This document shows positions 45,098-53,385 of a stretch of DNA of 64,000 nucleotides, one piece after another (the stretch's first letter is position 1; each line of letters starts with the position of its first letter). Both the position numbers and the translations under genes were made by a program. The notes beneath the pieces were generated by a model that ran no database searches, was not told where the DNA came from, and saw only the letters and a list, made by a program, of their open reading frames with translations. The DNA comes from Phycisphaeraceae bacterium (lineage in GTDB: Bacteria > Planctomycetota > Phycisphaerae > Phycisphaerales > Phycisphaeraceae), in assembly GCA_020851465.1 (NCBI GenBank), contig JADZCR010000001.1, forward strand, positions 1 through 64,000, in the 5' to 3' direction.

Positions 45098-45143
45098 TAC
45101 GGTTGGCGCACCGGATCCCTTTTACCCATCCCAACTCTATTTT

Positions 45144-46565
45144 TCATGAGTGCGTGCCGGCAAGTTCGGCCTGATGCCGCATCGCGCCGCCTGGACGCAA
45201 CAGCGGATCGCGCAACGCGTAATTCTCTCCGCGGCTCATCTGGTCGAGCATTGCCTTTCCCCGCTTGAGATCGTCGATCGACAGCTTGCCCTCGCGGACC
45301 ATCTCGACATACGGCTGGATATCGCGCTGGCGGTAGAGGTCGGCAAAGCGACGGTAAAACTCTTCACGCGGCAGCCGCGTCGGCAGCACCGCGTGCAGGC
45401 AGTCATAGCAGGTGTAGTCGTCGGTGATCAGCTTATCCTTCATATCACGGTACAGGCCGGTCCCCGGCAACGGTGTGAGTACGGTGAACTGCGTGTGAGT
45501 AATGCCGTGTCGCGTCACGTATTCCTGGAGACGGTCGAAGTCTTCGGCTTCCCACTGCGGATCGACGATGAACGCGCCCCAGATGATGACACCCAGATCC
45601 TGGAGGATACGAATCGCCCGGTCATTGACGGTGGCGGTGTTTTTCTTGCCGACGGCGGCGAGGGTTTTATCCGAACCTTCCAATCCCAGAAGCATCGCGT
45701 ACAGACCGACATCCACCCACTTTTTGACCAGCTCCGGATGCCGAACGATGGCATCAGTGCGGCACTCCATGCTGTAGCGTTTGGTGATTCCCTCGGCGCG
45801 GATCATGTCGGCGATCCGGGATTCACGGGTATGGTTGAGCATGAAATTATCGTCAACGAAAGTGACGTGGCTGGTCGGAATCTCGCGCAGCTCCTTGAGT
45901 ACGCGATCGGGTGACATCATGTGAGTGGCGCCGTCGTGAAATTCCCAGACGCTACAGAAATTGCAGCGATAGGGGCAGCCGCGTCCGGTCGCCATCGACG
46001 TATCGGGTCGATCAAAGAGGAAGTAATACTGCGAGCGATAGGCAGCGGTCAGGTCTCGACGGGGAATCGCCAGGTTGTCGAGGACGGGAGGCGGCATCAT
46101 GCGAGGCGGAGGACGAAACGCGCCTGAAGACTGCCTGAGCATGACGCTGCCAAGCTCAGTGAGGTCGCCGCCGTGTGCCAGGGCCTCGACCAAGGCCGCC
46201 ATCGCTGGCTCACCGTCACCTCGGACGATGGCATCGACATGGGGAGTGAAGAAATCCTCCGGCAGGAGGCTGGCGTGGTGTCCGCCGACGACGGTGAATA
46301 TGTCGCTGGAGATTTCCTTGACCTGTTTTGCGACTTCAAGCGCAGCGTAAACCTCAGGCGTCAACGCGGTGATACCCACGAGATCGGGCTGAAACTTTTT
46401 GACTGCCTCGACCAGGTTCTCACCACAACGAAGATCAATGATGCGTACATCGTGATCGGGTAACGCGCCGGCAAGCATCTCCAGCGCCAGCGGCTCCGGC
46501 ATTGCCACAAGACGGAAACCGAAGTTTTTCTGTTCAAAGTCGGGTTGGACCAGAAGGATCTTCAT
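45144..46565 (-). CDS. B12-binding domain radical SAM protein
   Basis: A 473-residue protein. Residues about 1-130 form a cobalamin-binding Rossmann-like domain (MKILLVQPDF, VVGGHHASLLP) without the DxHxxG loop, as in base-off binding types. The radical SAM domain (about 185-400) has the cluster motif Cys197/Cys201/Cys204 in GRGCPYRCNFC. A conserved C-terminal region follows (about 400-470). This class includes methylases and lipid- or bacteriochlorophyll-modifying enzymes; the reaction here is unknown. GAGGA before 46565 supports the start. It shares the strand with two URO-D family genes upstream (gap 93 bases). A relative is encoded at 55679-57451. Confidence 0.9.
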   Translation of the reverse strand: MKILLVQPDFEQKNFGFRLVAMPEPLALEMLAGALPDHDVRIIDLRCGENLVEAVKKFQPDLVGITALTPEVYAALEVAKQVKEISSDIFTVVGGHHASLLPEDFFTPHVDAIVRGDGEPAMAALVEALAHGGDLTELGSVMLRQSSGAFRPPPRMMPPPVLDNLAIPRRDLTAAYRSQYYFLFDRPDTSMATGRGCPYRCNFCSVWEFHDGATHMMSPDRVLKELREIPTSHVTFVDDNFMLNHTRESRIADMIRAEGITKRYSMECRTDAIVRHPELVKKWVDVGLYAMLLGLEGSDKTLAAVGKKNTATVNDRAIRILQDLGVIIWGAFIVDPQWEAEDFDRLQEYVTRHGITHTQFTVLTPLPGTGLYRDMKDKLITDDYTCYDCLHAVLPTRLPREEFYRRFADLYRQRDIQPYVEMVREGKLSIDDLKRGKAMLDQMSRGENYALRDPLLRPGGAMRHQAELAGTHS

Positions 46566-46658
46566 GGCGTTTTCCTCATTCGTCGGGCGGAAACTCACGG
46601 CCGAACGAGTTGATCCGATCTCGGACAGATGCACGGCTCACAGCACGAACGACGATAT

Positions 46659-47777
46659 TCACTCGCGACGGGTGCGGGCGACTTCCCGCAGAAATGCTTC
46701 GGCTTCCTCGTCGGATGCGAATGGGTTGCCAATCGTAAACCACAATCCTTCCGGTCCGACAGCACGGATGATTGCCAGTGCGTCATGGCCGTCTTTGGCC
46801 ACCACCTGCACGCTTTTCCCCGCAGCGCGGATGCGCTGATAAACCGGAATCCAGTCCGCTGCGGACCCGTGACCGTCGCCATAGATCCACTGCACCGCAT
46901 CAAGCCGGGGTAATTCCAGCAGCAGATCAAGATGGCGCAGCGCAGCGGGGCCATCGAGATGAAACAGGTTGCGGTCGCAGGCGTCGATCTCCGTGCTGAT
47001 GTCGGGCAGAACCATCTCCCGCGCGATGTCATGATTGACCATGCACCAGAAGTCGCAGTTGGGAAGGTAAGCACGACCCTGGTGATACACCTGCGTCCAG
47101 GTCGTCGAACCCATGCCTGCGGCTGCGACGATCTGGTAGAGGCGGTCGAATGACTCGGTGTAGCCGCGTGTTACCTGACGACCCGCGGCGAGCACAGCGT
47201 CGGGACAGTCGAGCAGGTCCATGCAGAGCATTTGCGGGTCGCGCAATCCTGCGAGGATGTCGTAGTTGCCGTGCAGATCGGCAATTCCCACGAGAAAGCG
47301 TCCGCGCGACTCCGCCACCGCGCGACGGGTGGCCTCCTCGATCCAACGCCAATACGGCTGGTCGAAGTTCGGCTCGGCGGTCGCAAAGCGGGACCATTCC
47401 TCAGGATCGTGAATGACCGGCCGGGACCAGCTCGAATTTCGGGAGAACTCCAGTTCACACCCATACAGCGTGGCGGTCAGCTCCGGCCCAAGATTGGGGT
47501 AATACACCGGAAGGCTGTCCCCCAGATGATTGCCCTGCTCGAGCGAGGTGATAGCTCTCTCGATTTGGTAGTCCATGTCGAACCACCTCTCACGTTCGCT
47601 CGCGTGAGTTTTTGTCGGTATGGGTTTGGCGTGCTCCTTGTCCGACAACGCCCAGAGCGATACCGGCGGGCGATCCACCACCTGCCCTTTCCACCATGCT
47701 TCAAAACGCGCAATGGTCTTATCGAAGTCGGGTTTGAATTCGAGATGTCGTAGCATCGGCACGGCGGTTGAAGACAT
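46659..47777 (-). CDS. Uroporphyrinogen decarboxylase (URO-D) family protein
   Basis: A 372-residue protein of the URO-D/MtaA-type TIM-barrel family, of a divergent kind. Visible segments include WWKGQVVDRPPVSLWAL at the N-terminus, DLHGNYDILAGLRDPQ, a conserved LPDISTEIDACDRNLFHLDG barrel strand and WIYGDGHGSA. True HemE active-site Asp and Arg patterns are not clear, so it is more likely a methyltransferase-like or uncharacterised relative than HemE itself. The start at 47777 avoids an upstream Met nine codons away. It is followed by the radical SAM gene and preceded by another URO-D gene, 33 bases away. Confidence 0.78.
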   Translation of the reverse strand: MSSTAVPMLRHLEFKPDFDKTIARFEAWWKGQVVDRPPVSLWALSDKEHAKPIPTKTHASERERWFDMDYQIERAITSLEQGNHLGDSLPVYYPNLGPELTATLYGCELEFSRNSSWSRPVIHDPEEWSRFATAEPNFDQPYWRWIEEATRRAVAESRGRFLVGIADLHGNYDILAGLRDPQMLCMDLLDCPDAVLAAGRQVTRGYTESFDRLYQIVAAAGMGSTTWTQVYHQGRAYLPNCDFWCMVNHDIAREMVLPDISTEIDACDRNLFHLDGPAALRHLDLLLELPRLDAVQWIYGDGHGSAADWIPVYQRIRAAGKSVQVVAKDGHDALAIIRAVGPEGLWFTIGNPFASDEEAEAFLREVARTRRE

Positions 47778-47810
47778 CGTTAGTAGCCTCGGTTGCAGCC
47801 CCAAACGGGC

Positions 47811-48956
47811 TTAGTTGTATGAACCATGATCGAGGCAGGCCTCGTACATCGCTTCGAGGCTCGCCATCGGCGTGCCAGGCGGAAGGTTGTTGCCTTCCTG
47901 AAGAATGAAGCGTCCCCCCCGCTTGATGCCGCTGTTAAGAATGTCCGTGGTTCGCTGGTAAACCTGGCTGGGCGTGCCGCGCAAAAGCAGATCGACCTCC
48001 GGCCCGCCGCTAATTTCGACGTCCTCACCCAATTCCTGACGGATACGACCATGGTCGATGGGGAAGCCGGTATCAAAGCTGGATACCCCAAGTTGCTCGT
48101 GAATGATGGGGAAAAGATGCGATGCCTTACCGCAGAGATGGATGAGGCGCGGCACATCTGCGCTGACCGAATCAAAATACCGACGATGGTGCGGCAGCAC
48201 CCGATCGATGTACATCTGCGGACCGATCATGGCACAGGAATCATCAGCGAGGATGTTGGAGACGCTGACCCGGTCGCCCCAGTACGCATAAAAAGTCTTG
48301 CGGCGGATGATGGCGGCATCAGTCACAAATCCCAAAAGACGATCAGCGTATTCGGGGTCTTCCACCAGATCAGTCAGAAAATCGCTGCCGCGCAGATTAC
48401 AGGCCAACGTCACCGGTCCGTCGGTCCAGACCGGCGCCCACGGCGCTAATCGCACCGGACGGCCCTCAAATGTCATCCCTTTGCAAATCGCATCCATTTC
48501 TTTCCAGAAGTCGAGGTACTTTTTCAGAAAACCGCTTTCCAACGGGTGATGAAGATCGCGGTCGAAGATGGTGTGCTTGTTCTCTTCGGTCAAAATCGGC
48601 TCGGTGGAAGGCACCTGACCCGGCGGGAAATACACCTGCCCTCCCAGGAACGCGGTCTCCGCCACGTTGTAAAGCCGCAGGCCGATGTCCCAGACTTCGG
48701 GTAAACCCGTGGGCGCATCGGTGAACTTGTTAAGAGTCGTGCTCAGATAATGCAGGTAGCGCAACTGCACCTCAACATGCTCGCGGGGAATGGACGCGGC
48801 ACGCTCAAAGGTATGACCAGCCGTATTGAGTGTCGGGTTCATCACGTAAACACGCGGGTTGGTATTCAACCGCACTGGAACGCGAGTGGGACGTCGATCG
48901 GCATAGGCTTTCCAGACTTGCGCTTTTTCTTCATTAGTTGGATAAGGCCGGCTCAT
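47811..48956 (-). CDS. Uroporphyrinogen decarboxylase family protein
   Basis: A 381-residue URO-D superfamily protein. Segments that fit: WAPVWTDGPVTLACNLRG, VEDPEYADRLLGFVTD, DDSCAMIGPQMYIDRVLPH, LIHLCGKASHLFPIIHEQLG with His/Cys as candidate zinc ligands, and FDTGFPIDHGRIRQELGED. The HLCG motif suits zinc-binding corrinoid methyltransferases such as MtaA/MtbA more than HemE. AAGGAG eight bases before the ATG supports the start. It is divergent from the third URO-D gene across a 232-base gap. The methyl acceptor or donor is unknown, and no corrinoid protein is encoded nearby. Confidence 0.82.
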   Translation of the reverse strand: MSRPYPTNEEKAQVWKAYADRRPTRVPVRLNTNPRVYVMNPTLNTAGHTFERAASIPREHVEVQLRYLHYLSTTLNKFTDAPTGLPEVWDIGLRLYNVAETAFLGGQVYFPPGQVPSTEPILTEENKHTIFDRDLHHPLESGFLKKYLDFWKEMDAICKGMTFEGRPVRLAPWAPVWTDGPVTLACNLRGSDFLTDLVEDPEYADRLLGFVTDAAIIRRKTFYAYWGDRVSVSNILADDSCAMIGPQMYIDRVLPHHRRYFDSVSADVPRLIHLCGKASHLFPIIHEQLGVSSFDTGFPIDHGRIRQELGEDVEISGGPEVDLLLRGTPSQVYQRTTDILNSGIKRGGRFILQEGNNLPPGTPMASLEAMYEACLDHGSYN

Positions 48957-49188
48957 TCAAACAACTCCTTCATAAGCCGTGATGACGGCAAAAAATGCGA
49001 TCCGGACAGCCGATCGTCGGCTATCCGTCCGCAGTCCCGCAGAACGACACGGCTGCGAGAATCCGCCCTTGATTCATGGCTGGATAACCCCGATCACTTG
49101 TGCCACCCAGCCAACGTGTAATAATAATACATTTAAGTCTCTTTATCCGCTATTATCGGGTAACTCGAAATTTTCCGGAAAATCACAC
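48957..49188. promoter_or_regulatory. Divergent promoter region between two URO-D genes
   Basis: The 232-base gap separates oppositely transcribed URO-D genes. The part nearest the plus-strand gene is AT-rich (TAATAATAATACATTT around 49120-49135 and TTTATCCGCTATTATC at 49143-49158), unlike the GC-rich surroundings, and should hold its promoter. No convincing -35/-10 pair stands out and no gene is seen. Confidence 0.4.
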
Positions 49189-50262
49189 ATGGAAATGACC
49201 CCTCGTCAACGGTGGCTCGCACTGATGGCCGGCAAGCCGACCGATCGCATCGTCACCGACTATCGAGGCACAACGGAAGTCACTGACCGACTGGTCCGGG
49301 AGCTTAACTGTCCCAACCGCGAAGCCCTGTGGCGCAGGCTCCACGCCGATTTCCCCACCAGCGTCAGCCCAACCTGGAAACTCAAACATCACCCCGATGA
49401 CCCCGAAGCGGATCAATGGGGCATCCGGTATCGGAATATCAACTATGGCACCGGTGAGTACCGCGAGTCGGACCACCACCCGCTCGCTGCAGCCCAGAGC
49501 GTGGCGGACATTCATCGCCACCGATGGCCAAGTCCCGATGACTTTGACTACTCCTCGGTGACCACGGGCCTCGAAGAGGACAACGGCCATCGACTCATGA
49601 TCGGTTCGAGCTATGAGCCGTTTTTGCTTTACGGCTACATGCGCGGCCTCGAACAATCCTTTGAGGACTTGCTGGTCTATCCTGAAATCGCCGACGCCGT
49701 ACTCGGCCACCTTTTTGATTTTTATTACGAATACAACCGCCGCATTTTTGAGGCTGCCAAGAAAGCGTCACGCGGAAAGATTGATCTGTTTTATCTGGCG
49801 GAGGATCTGGGCGGACAGACTGGCCCACTCATGAGTCTGGAGATGTATCGCCGTTATCTGATGCCTAATCAGGTGAAGATGGCTGACCTGGTGCGCTCCT
49901 ATGACATCCACGTTTTCTATCACACGGATGGAGCGGCCTTGTCGTTTCTGCCGGACTTGATCGATGTCGTGGGTATCGAGATCCTCAACCCCGTTCAATG
50001 GCGCTGCCCCGGCATGGAGCGTGATCGACTGGTCCGGGAGTTCGGCAAGAAGATCATTTTCCACGGGGCGATGGACAACCAGCAGACCATGCCATTCGGT
50101 ACGGTCCAGGACGTGATCGCCGAGGTCAAGGAAAACAAGCGCATCTTGGGTTCCAGCCCGCGCGGCTGGGTCTGCGCCCCCTGCCACAACCTTCAGGCGG
50201 TGACTCCCACGGAAAACATCCTTGCGCTTTACGACACGATTTACGAAATCGGTGCCAACTGA
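49189..50262 (+). CDS. Uroporphyrinogen decarboxylase family protein
   Basis: A 357-residue URO-D superfamily protein. Family segments: MTPRQRWLALMAGKPTDRIV, MIGSSYEPFLLYGYMRG, LFYLAEDLGGQTGPLMS, VFYHTDGAALSFLPDLIDVG-like strand, and ILNPVQWRCPGM, ending with the VCAPCHNLQAVTP segment whose Cys and His residues are candidate zinc ligands. This zinc-type pattern points to a methylcobalamin-dependent methyltransferase-like role rather than haem synthesis. The ATG at 49189 starts the conserved region; in-frame codons upstream are non-conserved. It is divergent from the two other URO-D genes. Confidence 0.85.
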   Translation: MEMTPRQRWLALMAGKPTDRIVTDYRGTTEVTDRLVRELNCPNREALWRRLHADFPTSVSPTWKLKHHPDDPEADQWGIRYRNINYGTGEYRESDHHPLAAAQSVADIHRHRWPSPDDFDYSSVTTGLEEDNGHRLMIGSSYEPFLLYGYMRGLEQSFEDLLVYPEIADAVLGHLFDFYYEYNRRIFEAAKKASRGKIDLFYLAEDLGGQTGPLMSLEMYRRYLMPNQVKMADLVRSYDIHVFYHTDGAALSFLPDLIDVVGIEILNPVQWRCPGMERDRLVREFGKKIIFHGAMDNQQTMPFGTVQDVIAEVKENKRILGSSPRGWVCAPCHNLQAVTPTENILALYDTIYEIGAN

Positions 50263-50331
50263 TCCTCCGCCGTTCAACTGCACCGATTGACGGCTTTCCC
50301 CGCCTGCCCGCCAGAGCTGGATACCTATTGT

Positions 50332-50345
50332 GGATAGATTTGTCC
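50332..50345 (+). promoter_or_regulatory. Candidate operator D of the nitrogen-oxide regulon (nnrS promoter)
   Basis: GGATAGATTTGTCC matches the shared dyad GGATATTTTTATCC at 11 of 14 positions, keeping the GGAYA arms. It lies upstream of a TATAGT (50359-50364), about 130 bases before the nnrS-like start. The other sites are at 52539, 58368 and 59078. Confidence 0.5.
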
Positions 50346-50368
50346 TGATATCTTTGCCTATAGTGTCT

Positions 50369-50386
50369 GACGCTCACTAGAGCGTC
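50369..50386. promoter_or_regulatory. Leader hairpin GACGCTC-ACTA-GAGCGTC
   Basis: A perfect 7-bp stem with a four-base loop sits 5 bases after the -10-like TATAGT and 87 bases before the nnrS-like ATG. It may be an operator dyad or a 5' leader hairpin. No T-run follows, so termination is unlikely. Confidence 0.45.
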
Positions 50387-50473
50387 GTAACGGTTTGGTC
50401 GGTAAAGCGGGACTGAAAAGTTTTATCTGCTGCATCGAGCGATTCCTTGAAGATAACCGCCCAGGAGAATGTC

Positions 50474-52369
50474 ATGACTGCCGGCAATCCGCGTTTCAAG
50501 GTGACCTTGGAAACGATGGTGCCGGACCTGCTCGCGCAACATCCTCAGGCCCGTGAGGTTCTGGACCAGTACGGCTTGAAAGGTTGCGGCGGGCCAATGG
50601 GGCCGCACGAAACGCTCCGTTTTTTCGCCCGCGCGCACGGCGTGGGGGAGGCGGAGTTGATGACGAAACTTCAACAGGTCATCGCACCGGGCATTCAGCG
50701 GCGCATGACCAGCGAAACACCTGATCCGATCGACTCCATCTACCGCCGCTTCTTCGTCGCCGGCATCGTTGTTGTGCTGACGGCCGGCGCGACATGGGGC
50801 GCATACCTGCTTTGGAAGATCGGGTTCGCCAAGAGTTTCACCTCCGTCTCGGTGTTGGAGGTCAACGCCCACGGCCATGCTCAGATTTTCGGCTGGGTCG
50901 GACTTTTCATCATGGGGTTTGCGCTCCAGGCTTTTCCGCGCATGTGGCATACACGGCTAGTCGCACCGCCTCTGGCGGGCCTCTCGTTTGTCGTGATGCT
51001 GGCCGGTATCGCCATCCGCACGACAGGCATGGCTGCCAACGGCTACTCATGGGCGGTACCCACAGCCATGGTCGGCGGCACGCTTCAGCTGCTGGCGGTG
51101 CTGACGTTTGTCACTCAACTGGGGCTGACCTTTCGACAGAGCAAGGCGAGACTTGAGCCGTACATCGGCTTCATCGCACTGGGGATGTTCTGGTTTGCAG
51201 CCCAAACCGTGATGTCGATATGGCATACCTGGACCACCATGACCGCGACCTCCAGAGAGGAATTGCTCTGGTACGTCTCCACCTATCAGGCACCGCTCCG
51301 CGACCTTCAGGTTCACGGTCTGGCACTGTTCATGATCATCGGGGTTTCCATTCGGATGCTGCCCGCCCTGCTGGGGCTGCCGGAAACAAGTGATCGTCGC
51401 GGATGGGTCGTGTTGGTGCTGCTGACCGTGGCGGTCGTCAGCGAGTGTCTGATCTTTCTGGCTTACCGCTGGACACAAAATCATGTTTACGCAGGAATGC
51501 TGCTGATCCCCTGGATTCTGCTGGCGACGGGTATCTGTATCGTTGCGTTGCCGTGGAAGCTGTGGCGGCCGTTCTCCGACGAGGAAGCCCGCCGCGACCG
51601 CATCGGCAAGTTCATCCGAGCTGCCTACGGCTGGCTGGCGATCTCGCTGACGATGTTGCTGCTGTTTCCTGTTTACCTCTACTTCTGGAGCCGAGGAACC
51701 GAATTCAGCCACGCCTATCACGGCGCGATCCGACATGCGATTACCGTAGGCTTTGTCTCGCTGATGATCATGGGTATCGCAGCGAAAGTGGTCCCCACGC
51801 TCAACGGCGTGGACCCGCGACGACTCACCGCGCTGTGGGGCCCTTTCATCCTGGTCAACCTCGGCTGCTTCCTCCGCGTCACCACACAGACGCTCACCGA
51901 CTGGAATCCCTTTTTCTTCCGGGTCGTGGGAATCAGCGGGGTGCTGGAAGTGACCGGTCTTGCGTGGTGGGGTGCTGGACTGTTGCAGATCCTCTGGCGC
52001 GGCAGGCAGGAACTAGCAGCCGCGGCTGGGAAAAAACCCGACTCAATCGTCGGCCACCACCGCGTGAGCGATGTGCTGGAGTGGTTCCCGTCAACGATCG
52101 ATGTATTTCTCAAGCATCGCTTCACGCCGCTGACCAATCCGCTCCTCCGCGCGACATTGGCGCGAGGCGTCACACTGGCGACGGCTACGAGCCTCCACCG
52201 TGTTCCGCTGGATCAGCTTCTGGCTGACTTGAACGCGGCAATCCGCGGCCTCGGAAACAACGGCTCCAACGGACCAACAACCTCCGATGGCTGCGAGACC
52301 TCACACGCGGAGGCGCAGCCGGTGGATGCGGAATCGAAAATCAAGCTCCCCATCCTTCCCGGTCATTAA
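50474..52369 (+). CDS. nnrS: NnrS-like membrane protein flanked by two DUF1858-like domains
   Basis: A 631-residue protein. Residues about 8-70 form a DUF1858-like helical domain (VPDLLAQHPQAREVLDQYGL, then KGCGG). Residues about 85-520 hold about 12 transmembrane helices with conserved His (NAHGHAQIFGW, VHGLALFMIIG, YHGAIRHAITVGF), the pattern of NnrS, a haem and copper membrane protein linked to nitric-oxide tolerance. Residues about 545-605 repeat a DUF1858-like fold (VSDVLEWFPSTIDVFLKHRF) without the Cys. AGGAG before 50474 decides the start. It is followed by ric and carries operator D upstream, so a role in NO stress is likely. The fused flanking domains are unusual. Confidence 0.82.
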   Translation: MTAGNPRFKVTLETMVPDLLAQHPQAREVLDQYGLKGCGGPMGPHETLRFFARAHGVGEAELMTKLQQVIAPGIQRRMTSETPDPIDSIYRRFFVAGIVVVLTAGATWGAYLLWKIGFAKSFTSVSVLEVNAHGHAQIFGWVGLFIMGFALQAFPRMWHTRLVAPPLAGLSFVVMLAGIAIRTTGMAANGYSWAVPTAMVGGTLQLLAVLTFVTQLGLTFRQSKARLEPYIGFIALGMFWFAAQTVMSIWHTWTTMTATSREELLWYVSTYQAPLRDLQVHGLALFMIIGVSIRMLPALLGLPETSDRRGWVVLVLLTVAVVSECLIFLAYRWTQNHVYAGMLLIPWILLATGICIVALPWKLWRPFSDEEARRDRIGKFIRAAYGWLAISLTMLLLFPVYLYFWSRGTEFSHAYHGAIRHAITVGFVSLMIMGIAAKVVPTLNGVDPRRLTALWGPFILVNLGCFLRVTTQTLTDWNPFFFRVVGISGVLEVTGLAWWGAGLLQILWRGRQELAAAAGKKPDSIVGHHRVSDVLEWFPSTIDVFLKHRFTPLTNPLLRATLARGVTLATATSLHRVPLDQLLADLNAAIRGLGNNGSNGPTTSDGCETSHAEAQPVDAESKIKLPILPGH

Positions 52370-52530
52370 CCTGCCGATCAACTTTTCTTCATTGAATCAA
52401 TGCTCATTCCGACGGCGATGCACGCGGAGTCCAGCCTCTGCTGCCTGACCGCGAGGGTGAACATCCCGCACCGATCAAAAGATTCCTCTCTGTATTCGCA
52501 TGAATCTCCCGCAACGACGTGAAGGGGTGT

Positions 52531-52559
52531 TTGTTATCTGATAAAAATATCCGTATATC
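52531..52559 (+). promoter_or_regulatory. Promoter of ric
   Basis: TTGTTA (52531-52536) and TATATC (52554-52559) are 17 bases apart, each a 4/6 match to the -35 and -10 consensus. Operator A lies in the spacer. Transcription would start near 52566, inside the downstream 20-base palindrome. Confidence 0.5.
52539..52552 (-). promoter_or_regulatory. Candidate operator A of the nitrogen-oxide regulon (ric promoter)
   Basis: On the minus strand the site reads GGATATTTTTATCA, a 13/14 match to the dyad before the second rrf2 gene (GGATATTTTTATCC). It sits between the -35 and -10 boxes of ric, where binding would block RNA polymerase. Confidence 0.6.
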
Positions 52560-52561
52560 TC

Positions 52562-52581
52562 TTGTCGAAATATTGCGACAA
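52562..52581. promoter_or_regulatory. 20-base near-perfect palindrome in the ric leader
   Basis: TTGTCGAAATATTGCGACAA has 10-base half sites that differ at a single position. The outer TTGTCG/CGACAA arms are perfect. It covers the expected transcription start of ric, about 50 bases before the ATG. The shape recalls CRP/FNR-family sites of the HcpR/Dnr kind, but the spacing and sequence do not match a known consensus exactly. Confidence 0.55.
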
Positions 52582-52631
52582 AAAGTTTTGAGTCGGCAAG
52601 TGGAGTTTCACCAACCGAATTGGGAGCGACG

Positions 52632-53351
52632 ATGACAACCATTGACAGCCAAACGATGGTCGGCGCACTGGTGGCTGAGCGGCCGAGCCGTTCGCGGGTG
52701 TTTGAGAGCTTAGGTATTGACTATTGCTGTGGCGGGAAAAAATCGCTTGCCGATGCCTGCCGCGCCAAAGGGCTTGATCCGGCATCGGTCATCGCGTTGC
52801 TTGCCGCAGTCGAGCCTGCCCCCGCTGACAAAACCGGGACAGACTGGGCGACCGCCGGCCTAGCGCAGCTTTGTGACCACATTGAGCAGACTCATCACGC
52901 CTATCTGAAGCGCGAGTTGCCCCGCATGGGAGCGATCGTGCGCAAGGTGGCGGCTGTCCACGGCGAGCATCACTTCGAGCTGCGGGAAATCAACAAGCTG
53001 TTCATGGGTCTCTCTGCGGAGATGATGCAACACATGATGAAGGAGGAACACATTCTCTTTCCCATGATCCGCCGACTCGAAACCGCCAAAACCCGGCCCA
53101 GCTTTCACTGCGGCAGCGTCGGCAACCCGATCCGGGTCATGGAGCACGAGCACGACAGCGCGGACAACGCCACCGTGCGCATCCGGCAGTTAACCGGAGA
53201 TTACGCCATGCCTCCCGACGGCTGCGAGTCCTATCGAGCCATGCTTGATGGCTTGGCGCACATGGAAACCGACCTGCATCAGCACATTCACAAGGAAAAC
53301 AATATCTTATTCCCGCGTGCCATCACTCTCGAAGCGAGGCTTGGCTCGTAA
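52632..53351 (+). CDS. ric: Iron-sulfur cluster repair di-iron protein Ric (ScdA/YtfE type)
   Basis: A 239-residue protein. Residues about 8-58 form the ScdA N-terminal domain with the CCGG motif (GIDYCCGGKKSLADAC). From about 75 to 235 it is a hemerythrin-like four-helix bundle with His/Glu ligands visible in HIEQTHHAYL, VHGEHHFEL, MKEEHILFPMI, MEHEHDSADNA and HIHKENNILFP. Ric repairs iron-sulfur clusters damaged by nitric oxide or oxidants. GGGAG before 52632 supports the start; an ATG-like start 4 codons upstream is possible. It is followed 34 bases later by the porin, probably in the same transcript, and preceded by operator A and a palindrome. Confidence 0.94.
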   Translation: MTTIDSQTMVGALVAERPSRSRVFESLGIDYCCGGKKSLADACRAKGLDPASVIALLAAVEPAPADKTGTDWATAGLAQLCDHIEQTHHAYLKRELPRMGAIVRKVAAVHGEHHFELREINKLFMGLSAEMMQHMMKEEHILFPMIRRLETAKTRPSFHCGSVGNPIRVMEHEHDSADNATVRIRQLTGDYAMPPDGCESYRAMLDGLAHMETDLHQHIHKENNILFPRAITLEARLGS

Positions 53352-53385
53352 ATCCCCACAGATCAAGCAACACAGGAACAGACGC

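Noticed and set aside
46659..50262. HemE (haem synthesis) for the three URO-D proteins
   Set aside because: There are three divergent paralogues, and their zinc-type Cys/His motifs fit corrinoid methyltransferase relatives better than HemE. No other haem genes are near.
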